Counted from the stretch's first letter, positions 28,254 through 40,400 are shown. The stretch: 64,000 nt of DNA from Melampsora larici-populina 98AG31 (GCF_000204055.1 NW_006768783.1:651985-715984), one strand, 5' to 3'. Notes: generated by a model from the letters alone, not told the origin. Numbers and translations are program-made.

Positions 28254-28330
28254 GGGCTTCTCAGCCCCCAAACTCACGTAGGCTACGAGCCGTGAGCCCT
28301 GAGAAGCCCCCTTACTCGCGACTACGTGAG
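28254..28330. repeat. Two interleaved inverted repeats (pseudoknot topology)
   Basis: Arm A gggcttctcag (28254-28264) is an exact complement of 28299-28309. Arm B ctcacgtag (28273-28281) is an exact complement of 28322-28330. The order A-B-A'-B' cannot form two nested hairpins and so gives a pseudoknot-like fold. This sits where DIRS elements keep the complementary regions used to close a circular replication intermediate. Confidence 0.65.
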
Positions 28331-28527
28331 TGAATTGTCTTCAAACGAGAAATTCTATTGACTCCCTGTAACACATATCCCCGGTCCTTCATCACCTGAA
28401 CCCTCTACTGAACTAAATACATTAAAGTACTGATCTACGGTAGTCGACTGTACTGACGATGCCTCGATCGCCGCGCTTGAAATAACTCCCGCCTCAAACT
28501 TTAAGCCCAATCGGGAACTTGATCTAC

Positions 28528-30227
28528 TCACGTCGATCTATTCCTTTCTTTCAACTCTTTCAAGGTGTTCTTCGACTTCGCCAGCTCTCTATCAGAATAC
28601 TTCCTCAAATATATCTTGTAAGCGTCCGATGTCCATCTACCGCTGACTTTTAGGGATTCCTTCGAGGCTCCAAGGTTCCATCTCAAAGAGGCCCCACCAA
28701 TCCTAAACAAGTGCCCAAATAGCAACTGCTTTGACTTCGGCCGATGTTTGTTCCACACCGTTCTCAAGTAAGTGATGGTTTCCGTTTTCTTGAGTGTCTT
28801 CCGTTTCCCGTCTACCATTATAGAGAAAATCTCGTCTGACTCACTGTAAACATCATTCAACTTCCCCAATTTGGCAGAGGAAAATGATTAATAGTACAGT
28901 TTTTCATAAAAGAATCTAATACTGCACACCTGGGCCATTTCACCCACACTACATATGTGCAGCAAGCTAAGTCAATAGTTGTCTATCATGTACATACAGT
29001 TCTGCTCAGTTTTTTGCCCATCAGAATAAATAAATCACATGTTATACAACATGTAACTTTTTCGACTTTGAAATTTTTTTCCCAAAAATTCACTACATAT
29101 AATTCTGTAGCTGCTCAGGCAATATTGTTGAAGCTATGTCTTAGTAACAGAAAGTGTGTTACATGCAGTTGAGTTGATGAGATCACACCAAAACATTGAG
29201 TCAGTGTATGTAGTAATCTTTTGGAAGCTTTTTTCAATCTGAAAGAAGTTACAGCATGTATTACATATGAATAACTTGTCCTGATGAGCAGATAACTGAG
29301 CAGAACTGTATGTACATGATAACCACATATTCACTGAGCCTGCTACACATATGTAGTGTGGGTGTTATGGCTCAGGTGTGGAGTGATAGACCATTTTATG
29401 ACAAATCATACTCCCAATCATTTTTCCCTGCCCACTTGGGGAACCCGAATAATGTCTGCAGTGACTGATTTCGTTCCCAATAGTTGAACAGGTTCAGTAA
29501 AGCCTTCACTGGGTTTAGAATAGAAACTTGTTCTTGGACGTGTAATTGTTGGATCTCTCCGGGTTTCGCCGTCTTGGCGTTTCTCAAGTTAATACGTAAG
29601 TTCCGGTTGTTTTTCCCCCAAACTACGTCCTCCCATCTGGGCAAATGGTTTGTCGAGTTATTTGCGATCAACTCTCCCAACCGTGCGGTGCCCCAAAAGG
29701 CCACCAACGCCAGAGCTAGAGTCGCTAACCCTCTTTCACCATCCTTTAGGAGTTCTTCGCATAGGACCAGCAAGTCTGAGACCATCACTGGTGGTCTACG
29801 TTTCTCCTTCTCTTTGAATTCCGCTTCGATCATCCTCGACGCCTTTAACAGATTTGCGACCGCTGTGTCTACCTTCACTGGGTAATCGACGTTGTGGAAT
29901 AAATGCCAGGCCTTAATCCCGGCTATATAAGCTCGCAGAGTTCTCGATGACACCGACTCGTCTTCCGCTGCCACGTTCTCTAGCTTCTTTGACCCCCAAA
30001 TTACAAATTGCTTCATCACATCACTCGAGATTGGTAAGAGTTCTTTCGGGTTTATCTTTTTCACTTTTGCGAACCTATGCAGTTTTACTATCGCTGAATT
30101 ATAATGCTTTAATGTTCCATCCGCCCAGGTGCCTCTTAAATAGTGTTGTTGTACTTCATTTGTATCCGACCCATCAATTCCGAAAGCGTTTCTTTTAAAG
30201 GTGTTAAACGGTTTCGTAAGTTATTTT
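28528..30227 (-). pseudogene. DIRS tyrosine recombinase, split by a MITE
   Basis: The N-terminal and middle parts read from about 30227 to 29444. They contain the core-binding region (SSRTLRAYIAGIKAWHLFH) and the first catalytic Arg (FWGTARLGEL). The C-terminal catalytic part reads from 28861 to 28528: HLFRIGGAS (H-x-x-R), then GRW and the nucleophile Tyr region (YKIYLRKYS). Between them is a 582-bp foldback MITE that introduces stops. The two parts are in compatible frames if it is removed. No ATG opens the frame, which starts just after a stop near 30228, so the 5' end is probably supplied by splicing from the upstream RT-RNase H exon. All four recognisable catalytic positions are kept, which points to a recent break rather than long decay. 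Confidence 0.8.
28862..29443. mobile_element. Foldback MITE copy 1, inserted in the DIRS recombinase
   Basis: Termini read ttccccaa on the left and ttggggaa on the right (family consensus near ttccccaagtgggmagg). Inverted similarity extends about 240 bp into each arm; for example, the block around 28930-29000 matches the complement of 29300-29380. Almost the whole 582 bp is therefore two long arms. A second copy lies at 47846-48275. No coding capacity is seen. No clear target-site duplication is visible because the termini blend with the flanking sequence. Confidence 0.75.
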
Positions 30228-30272
30228 AACTTTCTTCCCGACACCTCTACACTATTGATCTCTTCCCTAGAT

Positions 30273-32194
30273 TCAGAAGGTTTCGTTCTTCTCATTTGAC
30301 AGCGTTATTTGATAAAGGATGAACTGTAGATCGTGTGGTATTTCGATTCTGACTTCGTTGTGCCAAAGAAGATCGTCGTCCAGAATTCCGCGGGATAGGC
30401 CGTCGGCTTTATTGTCTCCCGATATCACCCGACGCTGTTTCACATCGCAACCTAATCTGGTCAGTAGCCTCTGAATTTGTTTCAGTTCATCATTCACTAA
30501 ACCATCCTTCGACTTTCTCTTTCTCAACCCCGCCTCTGTAGTGGTGTTGTCTGTGTCGACCCAGAACATTTTCCCTGCGACTCGGGAAATCTTGCTCAAA
30601 ACTAGCAATCCTAGACGCACCACGACGGTCTCCGCCCAAGCGATGGATCTAGATCCCTGTTGTAGATTCAAGGACTTCCAGTCCTCTACGAATTTGAAGC
30701 TTGCCCAGTGTACCCCTACTAACACTCCGATTCTGGATGCGTCGCAGCTTTTGGGTCAGTTCCACTCCCCTCTGTCAGTATACGCGGTAAGTCCACTCAC
30801 CCGAATGAAGAGGACGCGTCATTGACCCACTCCACCTCTATTGGATTGGTGCAGGTCACCAACGGCCTTGAGTTAAACTCCTCTAGGCATGTTTTCCACT
30901 CCAGGAGGTCATCCCATACATCTTCTGGTACCCTTCTTCCGGCGTTCTTCTCCACCCAGCTTTTCAACCACCGATAGAAGGAACGTAGATATGCCGCCAT
31001 GTGGGGTACTATATTGACCGTGTGGCTCAGTTTCCCTAAATAGCTCTCTATCTGTTTGAAGGACCACGTCTTCTCGCTAACAAGTAAGTCTTGAATTACT
31101 TGTTTCCTTTCTTCCAACTTCTCGTCTGGTAACCTGACTGTGTGATCTTTGGCGTTCCAAATGAAACCTAGGTATCTTTGTTCAATCGCAAAATCGTGAT
31201 TCTTCTTCGGGTTTGACATTACTCCTAACGCATCACTTAATGCCGCTACATCTTGCAGCGTGACTTTGTCCTCCGGCCTTCTAAACAGTAGGTTATCATC
31301 TACCCACCGGAATATTGCCTTCAGTTCCAGTAGCGTCAATACAATAAGTTTCCAAACGTCAGCCGGGCCCCCAAATACTCCGCAGCTGGCTACGCCTCCA
31401 AAGCCCACCGCTAGATCTACCCACACCCTATTGTAGAAGTCGAGGATGCATAGGAACCTTCTTTGGCAAGGGTGTAGTGGTATTTGTCTGTAGGCCTTGG
31501 CCCAGTCAAAGATCGCTACCTCCCACTCTCCTGGGTTTTCTTGCAAAAATAAAGCCACCGTGTTGAAATCGTTCCATTGTGTCCCATAATTGTGTTTATC
31601 TACAAATGAGTTTACTGAAGGAATTTTTGGATCCGCCTTAGGAAACGATAGGTCGTTTATCATCCAAATCGATCCGTCTCCATTCACGGCTCCCCCCATT
31701 GGGTTCGTCCTAAAAAACCCAAGCTTCTCAAACACCTGGTTCCTAGTGAAAGGGCCGACTAGTCTGCCTGCTTGCTTCTCCTTCCATATCGTCGCTTCAA
31801 TGTCGTCTCGAGCGTCGAGAGCTGACTTGTGGTTAGGAGGTGTGTACCAGTCCATCCCTTCTAAGTCGTGCTGGGGTATCCCCAGGCAAAAACCATGAGA
31901 AAAACCGTTAACAATATACGGTATGTCGTCCTCCAGAGCTACCTCTCTCATCAATTTGTCCCACATCGGTATGTTCATGTTGCAGCCTACTTTCGCTGGC
32001 CAATAGGTTTTCACCTCTACGATGTACAGGACTCGTTGACTTAACGGTAAGATTTTCTTCTTGGCCGTCCTCCCTTTCGGTTCAGTTTCTCCATCTGAGT
32101 CTGAGCTATGTGATATCAAACTCTCTGTTTCCCGGATGACTCCCTCAGGAATCTCTCCAAGAGCTACTACAGGGTCAGTTAGGAGGGTGCGCAT
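30273..32194 (-). CDS. DIRS reverse transcriptase-RNase H
   Basis: Reverse transcriptase with C-terminal RNase H of a tyrosine-recombinase retroelement. Exon 1 (32194-30801) encodes the RT, with motifs GGAVNGDGSIWMINDLSFPK, DWAKAYRQIPLHP and the catalytic core RWVDDNLLFR, i.e. W-V-D-D in place of Y-x-D-D. RNase H starts at VEWVNDASSSFG. The frame then meets TGA, but a 68-nt GT-AG intron (30800-30733) joins it at phase 2 to exon 2 (30732-30273), which continues IGVLVGVHWASFKF. Exon 2 has the further RNase H acidic motif FWVDTDNTTTEA and HNEVRIE near the end. The product is about 617 aa. The start ATG at 32194 is the first in frame. No other lesion is visible. Confidence 0.85.
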
Positions 32195-32612
32195 TACGTT
32201 TCACAATCTACAAGTGGATACAAAGGTAGCCATGGCATTTAGACCCTTGTCCTTCTTTATCATTTCAGGAGTGGGAATTTATTTTCTAGCGCGTACCATT
32301 ACAACAAGTTCAAGGCAGAAATAGCAAATTTAGTTAGACCCCCCCCCGATTCCCATCAAAGGAAAAATCACACAGCAATTCGATTTCGCAGCAAGTGCCA
32401 AGGATGGGTAAATTATGGTAACCAATGTCAGTTCCGTTCCCCCACCGCTACGTCAAGGTTCTTCACTCACTTGGATGTGTTCTGTGCCGCTTTTTGTGCA
32501 GCATAGGCTACTTTCGTGCCTGGACCCGATGATGGGCCTTGTGCTGGTTGGGTCTGTTCCGACGCCGACGTTGAGTCTAAAGGACGTCCATGGAAAGTCA
32601 ATCATCAGACTT

Positions 32613-34593
32613 TTACCTCCCATGCTCAGCATTATCGAACTCACGGGTGGGTTGGGTCGGTTTCTGGTATGAGGTGTTGCCACTACTCGCTGGCTGAAAC
32701 TCGTTTTGGTACTGAGGCCTCTGTCCTTTTCCCCTGCCGCGCCTCTTCTTCCAGTGATCAGAGGCGTTGGATGATTTCTGTTCAGACGAGTTGGACTTCC
32801 GATGCCAAGAGCCCATCTTATCTGGAGCTTCCTTCCCCGTCCTGAAGTTCCAACCCGCTTTCGGACCTCCTTCCGCGTAAGGGTTTCCTGACATGTAGGC
32901 CAAGTCTCCTGCTTTGTCCGCGTGGAATCTCGCTAGGTTTTTGATTTGCGTGTCTAGGCCGTCTGGTAAGACTACACACATCTCCTGTTTCTTGTTCTTC
33001 TTCCGCTTATCACCCGCTTGATCTACTAGCTGGTGTCTAAATATCGAGGTGCGGATAAACAAATGGTATCTGAGGGCCACTAACCAGCAGTTCCACCTTT
33101 CTCCCATCTTAGTTACGATCTTCACGTGTTTCGGAATCCACTTCGCGTACTCGGTGTGGCCATAGAGTTCACCCGCATACCTCGCTTCGAGGTTACTCGC
33201 CTCGATGAATTCACCAAAATCCATCAGCTTGTCCCGATTCAGTTCTGCATAGATCACTGATTTAGAATTGGACGAGCTCAGTAGGCTAGGGTCTGAGGTT
33301 CCAAGGCAGTCGACGCTTTCTCTAAGGAATACGGACAGGGGTACGTAGGCGTTCATCCGCTTGAAGTTTTTCGCCCATCTCTTTGGTAAGTTGGGGAGGT
33401 CAAACGCTCTGATCTTGGAGGAGTTAAACTTGACCTTCTTAGATTTCGACTTTTTGCCGCTGGAGTACGACGATGAGTCAGAGTCTGACGAGTCGGAGTC
33501 CGAATCTTCCGAAGATGAAGAGGACGAGGAGTCTGAGTCCGATTGGATCTTTCCCGGATGGTCATCTGAGTCTGAGCTCGAGGATGACGATGAGGAGTCT
33601 GAAGAGGGTTTGTATTTTCTCTTCTTCTTTTTCTCGGACTTTCCTTTCATCTTTTTCCGTTTAGACTTTCCTGACGACTTCTTTGGCGTTTTCCCCTTTC
33701 CCTTCCTCTTATTGTCTTTTGAGGTGGGTTTTGGGCCAAATTCGCCATACTTCTCGTAGAATCTCTTCTTCAACTTCTTCACCCTGTTCACGTGACCGCG
33801 ATCAATTTCGTGCACGATTTCCTCTAGCCACGCTATCCGTTCCGAGGTTTTCCCTTCGGATTTGGACTTCTTCTTCACCCCTGCCTGCCGTCGTTTTGAC
33901 AAGGCTTCAGTTGGAATGGGATCTGAGGTACGAAAATTGAACACGTAGATTTCAACGTAGTCAGCATCTGATCGAGCGACTTCTCTCTTCGGGGATATAG
34001 TGATAATTATTTAACGTCTACACGATCTGTCGACCTGGACTCAACCCTTTCGGGTCTCCCATACACCAACATGGTGGAGTGCTCTCGCAACTCTGTGGGG
34101 AATCTCAACTCATGTGAGGAGGTTTGGTGTTGTTTCTGGCTTTACAACCCATGGAAAATTTCCTTGATGCGAAGTCAAGCTTACAAATTTCCGTGTCATC
34201 CGAATCCTCCTCTGCATCAGACAAAAGCTCCGAAGAATCACTATCGCTCGAGTCTGGAGACGAGTCTCCTGAGGATGGTGGAGGAGGATCAGGCGGTGCC
34301 ATCTTCCGGAACTTGATGTTCTTGAGGGTAACCTTAATTGGTTCTCTATCCGGTGGCGGCTTCCCATCTTTCAATGCATCGCCATGGACTTCTCCTCCAT
34401 CATCTTCACCGCATGCTTCTGCTGGACTGTTCCCCTCGTCTCCGTCGTCTTCAACCAGCGACGTATCTCGCTCAATGAGTGCGTCTTCACTCTCATTCCT
34501 AGGTTCCGCGTGGTTTCCTATCTGCGCCGGCTTGGACCCCGTTCTAGTTGTCATTTGGTTTTCTAGGGGTATCTTTTCTTGCTTCTTGACCAT
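32613..34593 (-). CDS. DIRS Gag-like protein, spliced
   Basis: Two open blocks, 34593-34149 and 33967-32613, are joined by a plausible intron (donor gttgta at 34148, acceptor gatcag), giving about 599 aa. The first block is acidic with Pro/Ser/Asp runs. The second has a Lys/Ser-rich stretch (KKSSGKSKRKKMKGKSEKKK) and long Ser-Asp repeats. A folded, Trp-containing part follows (YAKWIPKHVKIVTKMGERW, VALRYHLFIRTSIFRHQL), and the C-terminus is basic, Gly/Gln/Arg-rich and RNA-binding-like (KKRRGRGKGQRPQYQ). There is no CCHC knuckle, as is usual for DIRS Gag. The second block lacks its own upstream ATG, which is the main reason to propose splicing. Position 5' to RT supports the Gag call; sequence alone would not. 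Confidence 0.6.
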
Positions 34594-35174
34594 CTTTCAC
34601 TTTCTGTAAATATATATATTTGTACTTTCTTCTCTTTTTTTTTTTTTTTTTGAAAGAACTCTTCAAATTTTACTATACTTCTTCAGGGACTATGTTCCTT
34701 GTAAGTGGTATGTGGTGGAGGAAAGCTTTTGAAAGAAGAGAAGAAAACCGGGCGTCTAGAAGCGGTGAGCAGGATCTGGGAGTGTGCTGTTGAGCTAGAA
34801 GCGTGGGAGATGAAAATTTTTCTCTCCTAATTCAGCCACGCTTCTCTTTGACCAAATTATTTTGGTCAAGCCTCGTGCACGCCCACGCCCTGTGCGTGCC
34901 CTGTCCTGCCACTCACTTGCGCCCTCAGAAATGGACTCAGGTGTACCCTCGCTAGCTTTGGGAACACCTGCCATATGTGTTGTGAGTGGAGTAAAATTGC
35001 CAGGGGAGTTTGAGGTAAAAACGGTTTTTGATCAAAAAATCTTCAATTTTGAAAAACAGCCCTGAGGCTGTTTTTGAGACCAAAAAGTGTTTTTGCCCTG
35101 TTTGCCCCTCCATTTCGATCTTTTGTTGACCTATTTGGTTGACTGTTTGGTCAACAAAAAAGCCAAATTCCGAG
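34594..35174. other. Non-coding region at the 5' side of the DIRS-like element
   Basis: Contains an 18-nt poly-T run near 34640 and a perfect 9-bp hairpin at 34848-34869 (ttgaccaaa, loop ttat, tttggtcaa). A gaagcgtgg/ccacgcttc pair lies about 40 bp apart around 34800-34844. This is probably the 5' non-coding end of the retroelement; its exact edge could not be fixed. Confidence 0.4.
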
Positions 35175-35214
35175 TTTTTCAATCCGCCCCTCGAAAAAGG
35201 GGCAGATTGAAAAA
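35175..35214. repeat. Strong hairpin, 16 of 17 bp paired
   Basis: tttttcaatc (35175-35184) pairs with 35205-35214, and gcccct (35186-35191) with 35198-35203; one C-A mismatch separates them and the loop is cgaaaa. It is followed within 45 bp by a gggccc palindrome. It may mark the end of an unidentified element. Confidence 0.65.
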
Positions 35215-38200
35215 TTGTTTTTGTGTAACAGATTTTTGGAAAACCAGCCGAACGGGCCCTTAGACACCAACATGAGATTCTGTGTTATGAGAGTGACAAG
35301 GGCTTACTGATATCCTGGTGCAGCCAACATGTCCCCATGTGTGTATTTTGGGGCTTACCCTAACCTGATAAAATCCTGTATCAAGAGAGGGACTTGCAGC
35401 AGAACCCAGAATGCCCCTATGGGTGTGTGGCAATTTGTATTTTAGGCTGAGGGCAAATTGATGCACGTAGTCAGTGGTGATCTTTTCCCCTCTCCGGCTC
35501 AGCCGCCACACAGTGTAGGAGTTGTACACCAGGCATCTGGTGGAAATGCCTGAAAATTTGCAAAACAGCCAGATGTGGGGCCAGTCTGGGGTCAGGATGT
35601 GGTCCAGCTTCAAATTTACAAAATCTACTTGTTTGGCTCAGTGGGATGTTGGGTTAGAAGCTGACCAAGACTCTCTATAATTCTTCCTAATAACCCACAC
35701 ACCTAATATCTGTGACTTATCATGGATTATGCAAAGGACTCTGCAGGAGAACATAACAACAGTGAATCTCAGAGCATAGGGCCTTCCGCAGAAGCTTGGG
35801 AATGTTCCCAATCTACATTAAGGAACCATGTTCCTACACCCCTTTTCTTCAAAGATTGTTATCACATGACAGCCCACACAGTCATGAGTAATGTCATACA
35901 TATGCTCTATTTGCATATTTTTTCTGCTGGTGCAGTTCTTGCACACACCCTTTCTATAATTATTGTTCAACATCTGAAATCCTAAATCCTACAAATCCTA
36001 TCACTTAGCTCCATGTGCCACCAAAATGCATTTCTGTGAGATCCAAAAATGATTATCCCAGTTCCTCACCATGCTAGAGACACTTGACAAGACATGTTTT
36101 ATTTGTCTCAGTCCCTGGCCATATCGCATTGACAATGAGTTAGGTATGAAGGGTGCATTTATGGGTACCCCTATACTACACATGTATGAATTAATGAATA
36201 ATTTGTAATTGCTATCAGAGCTAGTAAACAGCTGTGTTGATCATTGTACAGCCGACTTCCTCTCAAGGGATAGAGTTTGGTGGTGGGATTTGCCAAACCT
36301 TTAGAGGTTTATGCACTTTGGCAAACACTCCTTCAAATGGCATGAACCTATGCACATATATATACACCAAGCCACGTTGTAAAATTTTCCCCAACAGCTG
36401 GGGGTTCAAGGACCAGACCAGCACCCAGATCCAAAAGAGAACCTGACAGATACCTCAGTGAGGTCTTTTGATAGGCTCAGACCACATCCTAGGCCAGAAT
36501 TTATGACTTCAAGAAACTTGGGTTCAGCCCAAAATTGTATGCCTTGAGAGTTGAGAGGATTTTATGCCTTTAACCAGGATTTTGGCTGCCGCCAAAAATG
36601 GCAGCGGAAAGATGCCTTGAGATATTTAAGCCTATATATGGCTATGTATTCAGATAGAGTCAACTGTAGCTCTTGAGTCCAAGTTCCAGGCTACCTTAGC
36701 AGACCAGGCAATGTATCAATCAGGTGAACATAGGTCCATGATTGACTCAGAAGTGGATGCAAATCAGTAGGCTACAGTGTAATATTAAATGCTGGATTTC
36801 ATCCTCATTAGCTGGAGCTACGTAACATGTTGCTACCCATATTTTTCATAATCCCAGGAATCTAGCATATATAATTCAGAAAGTGACACAGATAACCTGG
36901 GCGTTATTTGAAGAAGCACAGAGATGTCATTTGAAGAAGCACAGAGATGTCAAAGCTTGATAAAGCTCCCATTATGTAGCCTTTGTACATTGCTTACACA
37001 GAGTGAAGAGTGTTACCCTCTTCCCAATAGCTTAAAAGTACCCACACTCTCCAAGTTATCTTCAGATACATTCTATGATAAATACTTCAAAGACGTTTGC
37101 TGATGAAAAATCCAAAAGTTCAGAGAGAGCTGAATCATAGGTCATGGGTTTGATAACAATGATATCTTGTTAAAACATGGAGTGTAGTAACATATATGTG
37201 ATGTGGGCACAAGATGAGCCATAACATGGGCTACAGGGGGCACAAATCTAGGGGTTGCAGACCCTGTGGGGTGGGTCTTGGTCTTACTCAGGGTGTGTGT
37301 GTGCCTGTGTGCGCCAGGCGAGGGAACTTGACAAGTACCCAGCTTATGAGATGGTACATGATTTGTTATATGAGTGTATTGAAGTATGTGCGAGGTTGTG
37401 ATTACTGACAATACTGTGATGAAAAGCAAATCATAAGCAATTCATTGTCTGTGTTTCATGCTCACCTTCCCTGGCGGTTTTTTTGCACAGGTCTTTTCAT
37501 CCAAATTAATCAAACAAACCTATTGCACTTCATATTGTGGAGCTGCTTGATCTGTGGATGTGCTTTGCAAGGATTTCTTTTTCCTGAATTTCTGGGGGTT
37601 CAGATCTATATTAATGTGAGGCACAGCTAAATTATGAAACTGGAAATAAAATTGAATGCCCAGTTTAAAAAAATGGATGTGTGACCGGCCCTCTCTGAGG
37701 CCAAACTTTTGGAACACACTTTTTTCAAAATTGGCTCACAATGCCATTGCTCGGTACATCTAGTTGCTCTAGAAAAGTGAGACCATGTATCACTATCTTG
37801 TAATCATCTGCCTGTACCAGCAGATACCCTCAGAGTCAAAGGGCAATGCTGGTATGCTCACCCATTGGTAGTTCTCCTGAAGCAATTTCCATGGTCCTCT
37901 CTTCATCCACCTCTGAAGATCAAACCCTTCAAAGTTTCAAGAGATTTTAGAAGGAGAAAAAGTTTTTTGGCGGAAAGTTTTCTTGTTCAATCTGAAGCAA
38001 TTCCAACCCCATTGACACTGTGATATACAAGAAAGTAAGAGACTTGTCATTGAGCATCAAAATAAATTATTTCTTACCTTTCACCAATGGTACCCAAAAA
38101 GACAGAAAAATCATGCAAAATCAAACCTTGAGCCACCAATATAGTGTAGGTTTTAGTGAAATCTGTCTTTCACTGACTTGTATAAAGGTGTCTGGTAGGT

Positions 38201-40392
38201 TGGTATCTCAAAAATTGTCTGATCCCTATCAGCTACAATTTTTGGAAGGGATCAGCAGTTCAAGATAAAAAACCAGACAATGTTGAATGCCCTTCAGTGG
38301 TAGAAGGACACGCCTTTAGATGTTATATCAAATGAGGCTTTGTGAAATGTGATTGCAAGACGCTTCAGATTTACTATGCCGGGTTGCAATCAGTACACGC
38401 TGAAAAGGACAAAGTTCTCTTGTCAGTGGTTGAGGGATTGCAGAGCGCTGTGCAGTTGACTAACTCATGAAAGGGACATTGTGTATGTTCAGACCGTAGC
38501 AGTCATACATTCCGCCACCGGCATTGGTACAAGCTGAATAGTTTGAGCCCAATGTCAAAGTACAAAAAGGCTGGAGTAAGCAAAGAGAAACAGGATACTG
38601 ATCAGAGAATGGCTACACACTATATGTGCCACTGTCGGCACCCGCCCAAATATAGTCCGAGCATTGTTGCTTGCTTATGCCAGGGTGGTGGAGGGTGCGC
38701 CTGTCACTCGACAGGTGTCCATTTCAACCCATTTGATACCTAGGTTTTCATTCATGAAATTAAGATTCAAAAGTTTGCTTTATTATGAGATCTGGTCATC
38801 AGACAATGAGTTTGTATATCAATAAATACCTACCGTTACATGAACAGCTATTGTACCTGCATGAATGTTATTCCTTTTGATGATCACCTACGACGCAGAC
38901 TACCAATTTTAGTAGAGACATATTCAGTTAGATTGTTTGATGAATCACGTTCAAAGATAACTCAAAAGCGCAACATACTAACGGGGTCCCCCGCCCACGG
39001 AATGACATTTGTCAATCCACCAGTGCAGGCGACTGTCAATCCTGATTGTACAATGTGTGCGCTAAGACAAAAGGTAGACACCAGCACAGCGACCTTGAGA
39101 GGACATCGATAGAACATGTTGATGAGAAAAGTAAGAGAAGGACAGGGACAAAGGTGATGAAGCGTTTATCGATGCTTGCGGAGAGCAAATCAACGTGTGA
39201 CAAGAAAGGGGAGGCTGATGAAAAGTCGATTGTGATGGAGCCTGCCCTCCAAAGTATCAAGATGAGAAAGCAGGTAATTCTCCTTTGCTATGACTTAGCA
39301 GTTCTGGACAATCCAATAAAGAACTTGAAGGGATTTGAAAGCCTTCATGTTTGTTAGTGAAGCCAAATGTGTGTATGCCGTAATAATCAAACCATTCAAA
39401 GGCTGAACCCTTCTTGCAGGACCGCTTCTTCCTTCATCCACCAAGGCGCTACGTGGGGGTTATCAAAGGATGTGCTCAATTTGGGGCAGGGCGTACATGG
39501 ATATAAGGATATCTCAGGGAATTAAAGTCTCATTCATTGCAGTTTTCGACATTTTTGAGCGAATAGTACCATGGGCACCACAGTGCCATTTCTTTGGGTG
39601 GCTCCAAGGAGCTCCAAAGCTTATAGTGACTCATCCGAATCATCGCCAGAACCATTTTTGAGAAAACCAGCTGTAACTTTGGCCCAGTTTAAGCGCAGTC
39701 ACTGTCAACTTCTCTATTCTAGAGACCTGTAACACAAATATCAAGCGGATTGCCAGATATAAAGACACTTTGTAAAAAGGCATCACGTTCACCAAATGAC
39801 TTAAATTTCTTTTCGAAAGCTCTTTAATTCGAACCAGCCCAAGAATGGGTATCATATATATGGGCTTCGATGCTTTTTAAGTTTTGGATACCTCATTATC
39901 ATATTCAAGTGAGCACTTGAAATCTTGATGTGGTTGATGTGTTGAACGTGTACCAAAGCTGCTCAGAGTCTCATCTTGATATTTGATGCGTAGAAAATGA
40001 TATTTATGTAGTTGATCTTTTAAAACTTCTTGATGCAAGTTCTCAGTTGAACTTTAACCTGATCATATCATATGCTCTTATGTATATGTTGTTCAAGCAC
40101 AGCAAAAAAAACTTTGCACCCACATCCACCCACATCCGGGCACATGTCAAAGGTTTGTGTTTGAAGTTTGATAGGTTGTGAAGTTGCGATCAAATGAATG
40201 GGATGAACATGAATCAAACTGAATGAGATCATCAAACGATTGACTTTCATTTCATCATCGAGCCTCGAGGATTGTTTAGAGTTACAAGCCAACTCCCACA
40301 CTGTCGCTCGCAACCCGAGCCGTGGAACTTTGGCTAAGTTGAAAGATTTTTTCAAGATCATCCATTTATCGGCTTATGTAATCGATCCGAGT
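35215..40392. other. Gene-poor region of about 5.2 kb
   Basis: No gene could be supported. Small features are a 23-bp direct tandem duplication at 36906-36928/36929-36951 and a short TG-rich stretch near 37300. An exon-like Lys/Glu/Ser-rich open stretch at about 39092-39270 ends at a gtaatt donor but has no partners. The sequence is AT-rich with many short, stop-broken frames, as expected for old decayed transposon DNA. Confidence 0.45.
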
Positions 40393-40400
40393 TATATAAA
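40393..40400 (+). promoter_or_regulatory. TATA box of Gly/His-rich protein gene
   Basis: TATATAAA lies 102 bp upstream of the ATG at 40502. The segment between is C/T- and A-rich with no ATG, as expected for a short 5' UTR. Confidence 0.5.

Larger units (their letters stand above)
28140..34620 (-). mobile_element. DIRS/Ngaro-like tyrosine-recombinase retrotransposon (boundaries approximate)
   Basis: On the minus strand the order is Gag-like gene (34593-32613), reverse transcriptase-RNase H (32194-30273) and tyrosine recombinase (about 30227-28528). There is no integrase, protease or LTR. This gene set defines the DIRS order, and the order gag, RT-RH, YR with no methyltransferase seen is that of Ngaro/PAT-type elements. 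The 3' non-coding end carries strong hairpins and interleaved inverted repeats (28171-28330). Split direct repeats could not be identified, so the ends given are estimates. The recombinase is interrupted by a MITE, so this copy should be unable to integrate by itself. Confidence 0.75.

Noticed and set aside
33361..33759. 132-aa Glu/Asp/Ser/Phe-rich frame on + strand
   Set aside because: Antisense shadow of the Ser-Asp and Lys-rich part of the DIRS Gag-like gene.
28140..34620. Crypton DNA transposon
   Set aside because: A tyrosine recombinase alone would suggest Crypton, but an RT-RNase H gene and a Gag-like gene lie on the same strand in DIRS/Ngaro order.
36906..36951. CRISPR-like array
   Set aside because: Only two adjacent copies of a 23-bp unit without spacers, in a eukaryotic genome: a simple tandem duplication.
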